A DNA stretch of 64,000 bases from Nocardioides sp. (GTDB lineage: Bacteria > Actinomycetota > Actinomycetes > Propionibacteriales > Nocardioidaceae), in assembly GCF_030150155.1 (NCBI RefSeq), contig NZ_JASLGR010000046.1:37744-101743 (forward strand), in the 5' to 3' direction. Below, in pieces: positions 9,079 through 17,336 of the stretch. The position numbers and the translations under genes were made by a program. Below the pieces are notes generated by a model, which was not told where the DNA came from, made no database searches, and worked only from the letters and a program-made list of their open reading frames with translations. Within the stretch, counting starts at the first letter, position 1, and each line of letters opens with the position of its first letter.

Positions 9079-9887
9079 CGGGACTGTCCCTCGACCATGA
9101 CGATCCGACGAGCAGTGAGGTCGACCGCGAAGTCCTGGGTGGAGAGGTAGCCGCCGCCGGGGAGGCCGATCAGGAGACGCAGGCAACGGCCCTGCCCACA
9201 CGGGGAGTCCGCCTGCTCGGGGAGACCCGCAGGTGTGGCGTCGGCCCAGACCAGGGCACTTGCCGAGAGCTGACTCGCGGCCGTCAAGGCGCTGCCGGTC
9301 AGCCTGGCGAACTGCTGGTGGAAGACAAGCGGCAGATCCGAGTGGACCGCCAGGTCGAGGGCGACCGCTACCTCGGACGATGACGGCGGCCACTGCGCCG
9401 TCGTGCTGGTCTGGGACCAGGTGATTCGGTCCAGGGTGAGGTCGACGGTCGCCTGCGTGGTCGTCGCGTGGGCATAGTCGTACGTGACGACAGTGACGAG
9501 TCTGTGGGGCGAGGGCGGTGACGCGTCCGATGTCGTCGTCGCTGGCGCAGACGGCTGGTCGGACGAGACCTCGGCGAGGAGGACCTCCGCACCGGGAGCT
9601 CCGAGGACGTCATGGGCCCCGGCAGGCAGGGCGGCCAGCGCCTTGTGGACGGCGTAGCCACGTTCGCCGACGCTGAGCGGAGCTCGCGAGGCCCGCAACG
9701 CGGGGCGGGCCGCCGGGAGCTTGCCGTCCCCCACCCGGGAGACGTCAGCGGCGTTGGGGATGGCCGGCTTCGGGTCGCTTCTGGCAGCGAGCGTGGGGGC
9801 ACACCACAGGCCCGCAGCAGCGGCGATCACGCCGAGACCCAGACCGGTGGCGAGATGGGGATGGAAGGTGGGGCGCGCGGTGAGCAT
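9075..9887 (-). CDS. Membrane-anchored/secreted partner of the amine oxidase, N2/N3-like
   Basis: A 270-residue protein with one hydrophobic segment near the N-terminus (residues 14-34), either signal peptide or anchor. The middle part reads like the N2/N3 substrate-channel domains of copper amine oxidases: VTVVTYDYAHATTTQATVDL, then a segment ending in ALDLAVHSDLPLVF, which compares with the familiar VVxYDYxxxxxxxAxVDL pattern. Two cysteines (SPCGQGRCLRL) could form a disulfide. Its stop overlaps the start of the catalytic gene (ATGA), so the two are translationally coupled. I infer a two-polypeptide amine oxidase; without the neighbour this would be called hypothetical. Confidence 0.6.
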   Translation of the reverse strand: MLTARPTFHPHLATGLGLGVIAAAAGLWCAPTLAARSDPKPAIPNAADVSRVGDGKLPAARPALRASRAPLSVGERGYAVHKALAALPAGAHDVLGAPGAEVLLAEVSSDQPSAPATTTSDASPPSPHRLVTVVTYDYAHATTTQATVDLTLDRITWSQTSTTAQWPPSSSEVAVALDLAVHSDLPLVFHQQFARLTGSALTAASQLSASALVWADATPAGLPEQADSPCGQGRCLRLLIGLPGGGYLSTQDFAVDLTARRIVMVEGQSR

Positions 9888-9916
9888 GGGTCCTCCCGAA
9901 GACCGCTGGAATGCCA

Positions 9917-9956
9917 GGCGGGGCGCGGCTCATCGCTCGATGAACCGCGCCCCGCC
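9917..9956 (-). terminator. Strong hairpin terminator
   Basis: Arms GGCGGGGCGCGG (9917-9928) and CCGCGCCCCGCC (9945-9956), extended inward by TCATCG/CGATGA with one mismatch pair. It follows the stop of the RCC1-like gene (minus strand, ends 9972) and separates it from the amine oxidase pair. Confidence 0.8.
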
Positions 9957-9971
9957 CGATAGGAATGTCGC

Positions 9972-11861
9972 CTAGATCTTGATCTTGGCCTGGGTGGTGG
10001 CGCGGGCGACGTTGGTGTTGCCCGCATAGGTCACGGCGACGGTGTAGCGGCCGCGCTTGATCTTCTTGAAGCTGACCTTCGCGATGCCCTGCGAGTTCGC
10101 CGTGATCGTGATGGTCTTCTTCGTCTTGCCCTTGAGCGTGATCGTCACCTTGCCCGAGGCGGACACCTTGCCGACCCCACGCAGAGTGACAGTGAGCGTC
10201 ACCTTCTTGGCGACCTTCTTGGTCTTGCCGGTGGCCTGAGCCTTGACGGCGATCGACGGCATGACCTTGCCGACGGTGACCACGGTGCTGGCGTTGCTGC
10301 CGAGGGTGGCGCCGTTGCCGGCGTACGTCGCGGTCACCGTGTGGCTGCCCACCGCCAGGGACGTCGGGAGCTTCCAGGTGGCCTTGCCTCCAGCCAGGGT
10401 GCCGGTGGACTTCAGGGAGCCGATCGCGAAGGTGACGGAGCCTGTAGCGGCGCTGCCGTTGGCTGCCACGGTCGCGGTGACACTGCGGGTGGCGCCGTAC
10501 GAGCCGCTCGCCGGGGTGGTGGTGAGCTTGACCGTCGACGGGGCCGGAGCCGTCACGACTGCGGTCTCCGCCGAGGCCGACGTCACCGAGTCACCGTTGT
10601 AGGATGCCGTGGTGCGGTAGCTCAGGGTGTGGCCGATCATGGCCTCGGTGACGGTGAGCTGAGGGTCGGTCTTGCCCTCGAGCGCCGTGGTCACACCGTC
10701 CTTGGTCTGGTACCACTGACTGGTCGGGGTGCTGGTCGGGGTGAGGGAGAACGTCGCAGGGGTCGCCTGGAGGTTCTGACCGGTGACCGCGACTCCGCTC
10801 ACTGACGGCTTGCTGAGGGCGCGGAAGGACGTCACGATCGCTGCGGCGTGGGTGCCACCCATCGTCACCGAGGCGACAGGCTTCCCTGCCAGCGACGTCG
10901 GCGCGGTTGCGACGTCTGCGTCGCCGACGACCCCGCCCCAGGCGACGGTGCTCAGCTCACCGGTGGTGGTGTCCTGCAGGACGGCCGCCGCGGTGAGGCC
11001 GACCGTGAGGGAGAGGACCTTCTTGCCGGGGAACGTCTTCTGCTCGGGGGTCAGGATTCCCGGCATGTAGCCCCAGATCCTGATCGTGCCATCGTCGAGC
11101 ACCAGACCATCGGAGTACCCGCCAGAGCTGATCTGCACGACCTTGTGGCTTCCGAGGTCGGTGGGAAGGTTGTTGAACGGGTCGTTCGCAGGATCCCCGG
11201 TGTGCTGGTCGTCGAGGTTGGTGCCCCAGGCGACGACGGTGCCGTCGGTCCGAAGGCCCAGGCCGCCGGACATGCCGAACGAGACGTCGGTGTAGTCGTG
11301 GTTGTCGGTGACGCGGGAGGGGACCGGTGCCACGCCCGCGTTGGGGTTGTTCGCCGCGGTGTTCGAGCCCCAGGTGACGATGTCTCCCGTGGATGTCACG
11401 GCATAGGCGGCACCGTTGGAGACAGCGATGGCCTTGGCCTTCGTCGGAGCGTCGGTGGTCAGGTCGAGCGTCAGGGCGCCCCATCCGGTCACTGAGCCGT
11501 CCTGGTGGAGCAGGAGGGCACCCTGGGCCCCAGGGTCGAGCGCGATCGCGGCCGCATCGGTCACGCCGACGGGGGCGTTCTGCTCCTGCGGACTGGTGGG
11601 GTCACCCCATATCTTGAGCTTGCCGTCGTCCGTGACCACGGCCGTGCTGCCGTCATTTACGGCCGCGTCGACGACGGGCGCCGTCAGGTCGGGCGGAAGC
11701 GTCGTCGAGGCGGATGCGCCCGCTGCGCCCCAGGTGACCACGGTCCCAGCGGTCGATCCTGGTGGCGCCGTCTTCGCCTCAGCTGGAGCGAAGGTCGCCA
11801 CGCAGGCGCCGGTAGCGATAGCCCCGACCGTCATGGTCGCGAGCAGAGAACGCACGTGCAT
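9972..11861 (-). CDS. Secreted RCC1-like beta-propeller with C-terminal Ig-like domains
   Basis: A 629-residue secreted protein. Residues 1-30 are a signal peptide ending AEAK. Residues 35-370 carry RCC1-like repeats, each closing with a V-x-x-W-G type strand (VVTWGAAG, VTGWGAL, IVTWGSN, VVAWGTN), as expected for a seven-bladed propeller. Then come an Ig-like domain of the QWYQTKDG type and two bacterial Ig-like (Big_3-like) domains ending in a lysine-rich strand region. ATG at 11861 has the ribosome site AGGGAGA. Two paralogs are encoded at 13139 and 34272. RCC1-like folds bind proteins or sugars; the ligand here is unknown. An 18-bp palindrome lies 117 bases upstream. Confidence 0.82.
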   Translation of the reverse strand: MHVRSLLATMTVGAIATGACVATFAPAEAKTAPPGSTAGTVVTWGAAGASASTTLPPDLTAPVVDAAVNDGSTAVVTDDGKLKIWGDPTSPQEQNAPVGVTDAAAIALDPGAQGALLLHQDGSVTGWGALTLDLTTDAPTKAKAIAVSNGAAYAVTSTGDIVTWGSNTAANNPNAGVAPVPSRVTDNHDYTDVSFGMSGGLGLRTDGTVVAWGTNLDDQHTGDPANDPFNNLPTDLGSHKVVQISSGGYSDGLVLDDGTIRIWGYMPGILTPEQKTFPGKKVLSLTVGLTAAAVLQDTTTGELSTVAWGGVVGDADVATAPTSLAGKPVASVTMGGTHAAAIVTSFRALSKPSVSGVAVTGQNLQATPATFSLTPTSTPTSQWYQTKDGVTTALEGKTDPQLTVTEAMIGHTLSYRTTASYNGDSVTSASAETAVVTAPAPSTVKLTTTPASGSYGATRSVTATVAANGSAATGSVTFAIGSLKSTGTLAGGKATWKLPTSLAVGSHTVTATYAGNGATLGSNASTVVTVGKVMPSIAVKAQATGKTKKVAKKVTLTVTLRGVGKVSASGKVTITLKGKTKKTITITANSQGIAKVSFKKIKRGRYTVAVTYAGNTNVARATTQAKIKI

Positions 11862-11977
11862 GGATATCTCCCTGTGTCGTGGGAGGTGACCTCCCAGGTA
11901 AGTGATGTCGATCCTGGTGACGCGAGCAGACCTCGTCAGCCCATCAGTGGCAACGCGCCCCGAACGAGATTGCGAAT

Positions 11978-11995
11978 TTGTGATGGTCATCACAA
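11978..11995. promoter_or_regulatory. Perfect CRP-like palindrome upstream of the RCC1-like gene
   Basis: TTGTGATGGTCATCACAA has perfect 8-bp arms. It contains TGTGA-N6-TCACA, the CRP/GlxR consensus, and also fits the TTGT-N10-ACAA layout of the second operator class. It lies 117 bases upstream of the minus-strand start at 11861. Confidence 0.55.
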
Positions 11996-12017
11996 TTTCG
12001 GCTTGGCCTCGACGCGA

Positions 12018-12054
12018 CGGTGCCCGGCAGCAGACAGGCTGCTGCCGGGCACCG
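12018..12054 (-). terminator. Perfect hairpin terminator
   Basis: Arms CGGTGCCCGGCAGCAG (12018-12033) and CTGCTGCCGGGCACCG (12039-12054) with a five-base loop, 16 bp without mismatch. It follows the stop of the six-cysteine secreted protein gene ending at 12097. Confidence 0.85.
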
Positions 12055-12096
12055 CGACTACGGTCTACTTGTTGGATGCGGCGGTGAGGCCTCGGC

Positions 12097-12780
12097 TCAG
12101 AGGAAGTTGATCAGACCGCCAGAGCCGGTCTTGACGTTGAGCGGCACGTGGAGGGTGATGTTCTTGCCGTTCGTGATCACCGAGGTGCACAGCAGACCCG
12201 ACTTGTTGGCGATGGTCAGGTCGCCGTCAAGCGTCAGCGGCTGGCCGGCGGTGGTGTTGTTCTCGTCGAACGTGAACGTGGTGGGGGTGCCGGTGGTGCT
12301 GCTGTACAGGTCGAAGCTGCAGAAGCCAGCGAAGTTGACGTGGACCTTGGGGCAGGCGGCCGTACCGAAGTCGACGTCGCCGGTGATCGGGTTGTCGGTG
12401 ACGGGGGTGGTTGCGGTCCCGGCGGCGTTCTTCAGGCCGATGTTGCCGCAGGAGCCGAGCGTGATCGCCACGGTCGCGCCGGGGATGATCGAGGGGCACG
12501 ACAGCGAGAAGGTGCTGATGTCGGCCCAGGTCGTGGGCACCGGGGCACCGGGGTAGACGTTTCCGGTGGCCGAAGCGCTCGTGCAGGTGACCAGGCCGTA
12601 GCCGGGGATGTTGGCAGTGACGCCGGGCTTGCCGGTTGCACTGAAGGTGTCGTTGGTGTGGGTGCCGCCGACCTGCAGGTCGGCCGGAGGAGTGCTGGCG
12701 CTGGCCATCGCCGGGGCGAGGGCCAAAGCGAGCGCGCCAGCGGTGGCACCGAGGCCGAGGGTGATCCGTCGAAGATTCAT
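12097..12780 (-). CDS. Secreted six-cysteine protein, family copy A
   Basis: A 227-residue secreted protein of unknown function. Residues 1-30 are a signal peptide (LALALAPAMASA). The mature part is rich in Thr, Gly, Ser and beta-strand pattern, with six conserved cysteines in TCTS, LSCPS, GSCGN, AACPK, GFCSF and LLCTS, probably three disulfides. It ends GGLINFL. Copies B and C lie at 14871 and 15812, a decayed copy at 16796 and a divergent one at 31688. ATG at 12780 has a weak GGAA ribosome site. Upstream (about 12890-12910) is the element ATTGTCTAAAATCGTCAAT shared with B and C. The family resembles no domain I can name. Confidence 0.75.
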   Translation of the reverse strand: MNLRRITLGLGATAGALALALAPAMASASTPPADLQVGGTHTNDTFSATGKPGVTANIPGYGLVTCTSASATGNVYPGAPVPTTWADISTFSLSCPSIIPGATVAITLGSCGNIGLKNAAGTATTPVTDNPITGDVDFGTAACPKVHVNFAGFCSFDLYSSTTGTPTTFTFDENNTTAGQPLTLDGDLTIANKSGLLCTSVITNGKNITLHVPLNVKTGSGGLINFL

Positions 12781-13138
12781 CGGACGTTCCAATCTGTGGA
12801 GGTATCGGCACCAACCTGATGCCGGGAGCATCCTGCGCATCAGAACGAGAACGTGTTCAACCTCACACCGAAACTTTCGCAACCGATTGACGATTTTAGA
12901 CAATCTGTGAACTGAGGGGTTGACTGTGCTGCGTATGTGTGCCTGTGCTCGATGGGGACGAGTTTGCGAGCATGCAAGACGGGGCCGGTGGGGACAGTTT
13001 TCATCACCCTCGTTACAACTTTTGCTGGCAGTGACTTGCAGCTCTCTCGCCCTGGAACGGCTCGGCAACAGCTCCTCCTAAGGTGATCCGCATCACGTCC
13101 GCAAGGGCGGGTGGAGCCTGGAGTTGAGGGGATAGAAG
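12781..13138. other. Divergent promoter region (358 bases)
   Basis: No gene. It separates copy A (minus) from an RCC1-like gene (plus). On the minus strand it holds the family element ATTGTC-TAAAATC-GTCAAT (about 12886-12904). On the plus side are a degenerate shared operator TCATCACCCTCGTTACAA (13001-13018), 121 bases before ATG 13139, and the CRP-like core GTGATCCGCATCAC (13083-13096), 42 bases before it. Confidence 0.5.
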
Positions 13139-14785
13139 ATGGTGCACGGACGTAGAAGGGTGATCGGGGGGATCGTTCTCACAGTGATCGCCGGGTTGAC
13201 GGCCGCGATGAGCATGGTTGCTCCGGCCACGGCAGACACGCCGTGGGTGGTGCCGCCGACGCCAGTGGCTTCGTTGCCGCTCGCGCACTCGGGAGAGCTT
13301 CGTGTGGCGGGTGATGACCAGTTCGGACAGCTGACGGTGCCGACGTCGTTGCGGGGCGTCGCCGTGAGTCAGGTCGCGACCAACAACCAGGCGATGCTCG
13401 CGCTGACCGCGGCGGGGACCGTGATCGGGTGGGGAGCCAACGACGCACGGACCACGCGGATCCCGGACGCTCTCAATGAGGTCGGGGCGGTCCAGATCGC
13501 GATGGACAACGAGTTCGCCGCAGCAGTGACGAAGAACGGCAAGGTGATCGTCTGGGGACCAGCAGTTGCCGGTCAGTCGCCACTGAAGGTGCCCGCTGAC
13601 CTCGGGCCTGTAACGCAGGTCGCGATCTCCGGCCGGAATGCTGCGGCTCTGTTGCAGGACGGCACCGTACGTGCGTGGGGTCTGGACCCGGCGCTCAATA
13701 TCGTGCCGCCCTCGCTACACGCCTCGGCAGTTGTCGGTTCAGGGGGTTTCGTGTTTTACGCACTCACCGCCGAAGGCACGGTCGTCAGGTGGGGGACAGG
13801 AAACTTCTCTCAGAATCCTGCGACCAGTGTTCCGGGAGCGGTGAAGGGTATTGCGATGCCCTATGCCGTGATGACGGATGGAACGCTTCAACGGCTGAGC
13901 TCAGGTTCGTCAAACTTGCCGTCCTCGCTCGCCGGGCTCACGTTCGCGGCAGCGTCAAGCGCCGTTTCGGGCGTCAGCGCAGCGCTGGACACATCGGGCG
14001 TCTTGCACCAGTGGCTGCCTGGTGATGCCGAGCTCCCTGTACCGTCCGAGTTGAACGACTCCGGAATCACGCAGGTGGTCGGCGGGTTCCTAGTGCGGCT
14101 CGTGGACAGCGACGCGGGACCGGCGGGCTCGAAGGTCGGGAACCTCGCGGTGATCGTGTCAGCGATGCTGCCTGCCGCAACCCCCGCGGTCGCGGGCAGC
14201 GCACGTCCCGGGGGAGTTTTGACCGCGACCGCAGGCACCTTCTCCGCTGTGCCTGACGTTGTGACCGGGGAATGGTTCGTCGGTGGTGTCGCGACTGGTA
14301 ACACCTCGGCCTCCTTGCCTGTGACGGCTGCGATGGTGGGCAAGGTGGTGACCTACGCCTCGACGGCGACGAAGGCCGGAGCGTCCGCGGTCACCTCGAC
14401 ATCGGCACCCATCACGGTCCAGGCCGCCCCGAAGCCTCCGGTTCCGGAGAAGGTTGCCTCGGTGACGAAGGTGGGGTCGGTCTCGGTTGCGAAGAAGGGT
14501 GCCAAGGTCACGATCAAGGTGGCGGTCTCGGCGTCGAAGGCCCGCACAGGAACTCTCACGGTCGTGATCACGAAGGGCTCCAAGCGAGTGGTCACCAAGA
14601 CGGTTGCGGTGTCGGCGAGTGGCGCAGCGACGATCAGCGTCACGAAGTTCAACAAGATGGCGTTGAAGGCCATCAAGGGCAAGTCCAAGACTCGATATCG
14701 CGGGAAGTACACCCTGAGCGTCACCTACAACGGCAACCCTCAGGTCAAGCCGAGCGCGGCGAAGTCCGCGTTCAAGGTGAAGTGA
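13139..14785 (+). CDS. Secreted RCC1-like beta-propeller with Ig-like C-terminus
   Basis: A 548-residue secreted protein, second of three RCC1-like paralogs. A signal peptide covers about residues 1-32 (ends ATA-DTP). Propeller repeats include VIGWGAND, VIVWGPA, VRAWGLD and VVRWGTG. After about residue 350 comes one Ig-like domain of the GEWFVGGVATG type, then a lysine-rich bacterial Ig-like domain ending SAFKVK. It is shorter than the paralogs at 9972 and 34272 by one Ig-like unit. ATG 13139 follows a GAGGGG ribosome site. Like the other two, it has a TTGT-N10-ACAA-type site about 120 bases before its start, here degenerate. Confidence 0.82.
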   Translation: MVHGRRRVIGGIVLTVIAGLTAAMSMVAPATADTPWVVPPTPVASLPLAHSGELRVAGDDQFGQLTVPTSLRGVAVSQVATNNQAMLALTAAGTVIGWGANDARTTRIPDALNEVGAVQIAMDNEFAAAVTKNGKVIVWGPAVAGQSPLKVPADLGPVTQVAISGRNAAALLQDGTVRAWGLDPALNIVPPSLHASAVVGSGGFVFYALTAEGTVVRWGTGNFSQNPATSVPGAVKGIAMPYAVMTDGTLQRLSSGSSNLPSSLAGLTFAAASSAVSGVSAALDTSGVLHQWLPGDAELPVPSELNDSGITQVVGGFLVRLVDSDAGPAGSKVGNLAVIVSAMLPAATPAVAGSARPGGVLTATAGTFSAVPDVVTGEWFVGGVATGNTSASLPVTAAMVGKVVTYASTATKAGASAVTSTSAPITVQAAPKPPVPEKVASVTKVGSVSVAKKGAKVTIKVAVSASKARTGTLTVVITKGSKRVVTKTVAVSASGAATISVTKFNKMALKAIKGKSKTRYRGKYTLSVTYNGNPQVKPSAAKSAFKVK

Positions 14786-14809
14786 GGATCTGACCGCTTG
14801 CCCGCAGAT

Positions 14810-14843
14810 GATGCCCGGTCCCGTGTTGGCGGGACCGGGCATC
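14810..14843. terminator. Perfect bidirectional hairpin terminator
   Basis: Arms GATGCCCGGTCCCG (14810-14823) and CGGGACCGGGCATC (14830-14843), six-base loop. It lies between the converging RCC1-like gene and family copy B and can serve both. Confidence 0.85.
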
Positions 14844-14870
14844 TACGTTCGATCGAGAGTGTTCCGTGGT

Positions 14871-15551
14871 TCAGAGGAAGTTAATCAAGCCTCCCGAGGA
14901 GGTCTTGATCGCGAGCGGGACGTGGAACGTGATGTTCTTGCCGTTCACGTAGGTCGATGTGCAGAGCAGGCCGGACCTGTTTCCGATAGTCAGGTCGCCA
15001 TCGATCGTCAGGAGTTGGGTGCCGTCGGGCCGTACGTTCTCGTCCAAGGCATAGGTGGGGGCAGTGCCGGTGGTGCTCGTGTAGAGGTCGAAGCTGCAGA
15101 AGCCAGCGTAGTTCACGTGGACCTTCGGGCAGGACGCGGTGCCGAAGTCGACGTTGCCGGCGATCGGATTGTCAGTGACGGGTGCGGTGACCGTGCCGGC
15201 GGCGTTCTGAAGCCCGATGTTCCCGCAGGAGCCGACGCTGATGGCCGTGGTCGTGCCGGGAATGAGGGAGGGGCAGGCGACCGAGAAGCTGTTGATGTCG
15301 GCCCAGGTCGTGGGCGCCGTGGTGGCGGGATAGATCGAGCCAGCTGCGCTGAGGCTGGTGCAGGTGACGGTGCCGTAGCCGGGCACGGTACCGGTGATGG
15401 GTGACAGTGCTGTGCCGCTGAAGGCGACGGCGGTGTACCCACCTCCAACCTGGAGGCTGGGTGACGCTGCCTTCGCCAGGGCCGGGGTGAAAGCAAGGGT
15501 CAGAGCGCCGACGGTTGCGCCGAGCGTAGCGATCATCCGGTGATGATTCAT
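14871..15551 (-). CDS. Secreted six-cysteine protein, family copy B
   Basis: A 226-residue secreted protein, copy B of the family at 12097. It has a signal peptide (LTLAFTPALAKA) and the same six cysteines (TCTS, VACPS, GSCGN, ASCPK, GFCSF, LLCTS), and ends SSGGLINFL. The region TSTTGTAPTYALDENVR is nearly identical to copy C, so B and C separated most recently. The upstream element reads ATTGCC-TAAAATC-GACAGT, and the block around TTGACC and CTGCGCAGGATCC just before the gene is shared with C. Function unknown. Secretion next to mce genes suggests an extracellular binding or envelope role, which is inference. Confidence 0.75.
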   Translation of the reverse strand: MNHHRMIATLGATVGALTLAFTPALAKAASPSLQVGGGYTAVAFSGTALSPITGTVPGYGTVTCTSLSAAGSIYPATTAPTTWADINSFSVACPSLIPGTTTAISVGSCGNIGLQNAAGTVTAPVTDNPIAGNVDFGTASCPKVHVNYAGFCSFDLYTSTTGTAPTYALDENVRPDGTQLLTIDGDLTIGNRSGLLCTSTYVNGKNITFHVPLAIKTSSGGLINFL

Positions 15552-15749
15552 GATCCAGTCCTAACTGTGGAGTTTGCGGCACCACGCGATGCCGTGCGGA
15601 TCCTGCGCAGCGGAGCGAGACGGCGGTCAACCCTACGGTCGGTCTTTTCTGGCGGACTGTCGATTTTAGGCAATGAGTCCGGGGCCTCTTGACAACGCCG
15701 TGCTCGCCTCGGGTGTCATTGAGAAGGCTGGATCAATGCCGCCGGGAGA

Positions 15750-15779
15750 TGCCCGGCCTTGCATTGGCGGGACCGGGCA
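15750..15779 (-). terminator. Degenerate copy of the copy-B terminator
   Basis: Arms TGCCCGG (15750-15756) and CCGGGCA (15773-15779). The sequence is plainly related to the hairpin at 14810 (GATGCCCGG and GGCGGGACCGGGCA are shared), so the duplication that made copies B and C included the terminator. Confidence 0.6.
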
Positions 15780-15811
15780 CCGCCCTTCTCATCGAGTGTC
15801 TCTTGCGGGGC

Positions 15812-16498
15812 TCAAGGAAGTTGATCAGGCCACCCAGTGGAGGTCTTGACCGCAAGCGGGACATGAAGGGTGATGTTCTTGCCGTTCGTGATGACGGAGG
15901 TGCAGAGCAGGCCGGCCTCGTTGGCGATAGCGAGGTCGTCGTCGAGGGTCAGGAGTTGGCTGCCATCGGCGCGGACGTTCTCGTCCAAGGCATAGGTGGG
16001 GGCAGTGCCGGTGGTGCTCGTGTAGAGGTCGAAGCTGCAGAAGCCGGCGAGGTTGACGTGGACCTTCGGGCACGCGGCGGTGCCGAAGTCGGCGGTGCCG
16101 GTGATCGGGTTGTCAGTGACCGGCGTGGTGACGATGCCGGCGGCGTTCTGAAGTCCGATGTTGCCACAGGAGCCGAGCAGAATTGCTGTCGTGACACCCG
16201 CGTATCCAAGCAGGGAGGGGCAGGAGAATGAGAAGGCGTTGATGTCGGCCCAGGTGGTCGGCACAGGGCTACCGGGGTAGACCGTTCCGGCGGCCGAGGC
16301 GCTCGTGCATGTGATCAGGCCATAGCCCGGGACGTTTCCAGAGACGCCCGGCATGCCGATTCCGGTGAAGGTGCCAGTGGTGTGGCTTCCGCCGACCTGG
16401 ACGTCGACCGGAGCGGTGCTGGCCAAGGCTGGAGCGATAGCCAGGGCAACCGCCCCAAGGGCGAGACCGAGACTGGCGATGGATCGACCTATTCTCAT
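15812..16498 (-). CDS. Secreted six-cysteine protein, family copy C, altered C-terminus
   Basis: A 228-residue secreted protein, copy C of the family. Signal peptide ends about residue 28 (IAPALASTA). All six cysteines are kept (TCTS, FSCPS, GSCGN, AACPK, GFCSF, LLCTS). The C-terminus reads STGWPDQLP instead of the GGLINFL of copies A and B: one extra base after ACTGG and one missing base before the stop shift the last seven codons and then restore a stop (TGA at 15812-15814). ATG 16498 has the ribosome site GGGAAG. The upstream element reads ATTGTC-TAATTTC-GATAGC, the weakest of the three. The gene seems expressed but its tail has drifted. Confidence 0.72.
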   Translation of the reverse strand: MRIGRSIASLGLALGAVALAIAPALASTAPVDVQVGGSHTTGTFTGIGMPGVSGNVPGYGLITCTSASAAGTVYPGSPVPTTWADINAFSFSCPSLLGYAGVTTAILLGSCGNIGLQNAAGIVTTPVTDNPITGTADFGTAACPKVHVNLAGFCSFDLYTSTTGTAPTYALDENVRADGSQLLTLDDDLAIANEAGLLCTSVITNGKNITLHVPLAVKTSTGWPDQLP

Positions 16499-16795
16499 GA
16501 CGCTTCCCGTCTGTAGAGGATGCGGCACTGATACGTGCCGTGTGGATCCTGCGCAGCGGAACGACCTTGAGGTCAACGGCGCTGCCAATTTATCTCAGCG
16601 GGCTATCGAAATTAGACAATCGGATCTGTTGGCTGCTTGACAGCACCGGTGCTGACAATATTCCCGTTCAGGAATGTGTGTCCTCGCCGGCGGGCGATGA
16701 GGGGCTACGCCTTCGGAGGATTCGAGATCGGCTTCGCGGGCAAGTGCATTGTCTGGCACCGAGGAATTCGGTTCGGGCCACTCCTGCCGGTGGGA

Positions 16796-17160
16796 CCGCG
16801 ATGGCGACATGAAACGTCATGTTCTGGCCGTTCCCGATGACGGAGTCGCAGAGCAGACGTGACTTGCTACCGATGGCCAGGTCGCTAACAAGGGTGAGGA
16901 GTTGGGTGCCATCTGGTCGGACGTTCTCGTCGAAAGCGTAGGTGGGGGCGGTGCCAGTGGTACTGCTGTACAGGTCGAAGCTGCAGATGCCGGCGAAGTT
17001 GCCGTGGGCCGTCGGGCGGGCCACGGTGCCGAAGTCGGCCGCCACCATCGCCCCGGGAATGACCGACGGGCGGGGAGCCACCATGAGTTGAGGCCTGTCC
17101 ATGTGGTGGACACAGGGCTATCTGCGTAGATCGAGCCCGCGTTCGTGACGTTGGCGCAGG
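16796..17160 (-). pseudogene. Decayed fourth copy of the six-cysteine family
   Basis: Remains of a fourth copy read in two frames. The 5' piece reads AGSIYADSPVSTTWTGLNSW, matching AGSIYPATTAPTTWADINSF of copy B. A frameshift follows, then PSVIPGAMVA joins directly to ADFGTVARPTAHGNFAGICS, so about 30 codons (with the GSCGN cysteine) are deleted. The 3' piece keeps TGTAPTYAFDENVRPDGTQL and SRLLCDSVIGNGQNMTFHVA but lacks the normal end. No signal peptide or start is found upstream. This is a broken gene rather than a working short one. Confidence 0.8.
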
Positions 17161-17247
17161 TCGCGGATGGCTTATCTCATCGTCTGCGTATCGCTTCAGG
17201 TGTCATGTCCACTCCGGGAAACGACCGTCGTCGGCTCCCCGGGTTCT

Positions 17248-17265
17248 TGTTACCGGGGTGACAAG
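17248..17265. promoter_or_regulatory. Palindromic operator candidate
   Basis: TTGTTACCGGGGTGACAA; the arms extend outward by TTC/GAA to 17245-17268, making this the most symmetrical of the shared sites. It is 72 bases before ATG 17337. Confidence 0.55.
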
Positions 17266-17304
17266 AAACCTCTCGCGCGACCGTGTGAACGGCGGGATCG
17301 TTGC

Positions 17305-17320
17305 TGTGATAGCCGTCACG
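17305..17320. promoter_or_regulatory. CRP-like site
   Basis: TGTGATAGCCGTCACG fits TGTGA-N6-TCACA with one mismatch. It is only 17 bases before the start at 17337, so repression or a downstream role is more likely than activation. Confidence 0.35.
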
Positions 17321-17336
17321 TCGCGAGGGTGGTGCC

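Noticed and set aside
16668..17102. A 144-residue frame as an intact short secreted protein
   Set aside because: It lacks a signal peptide and joins family segments across a frameshift and deletion, so it is treated as part of a pseudogene.
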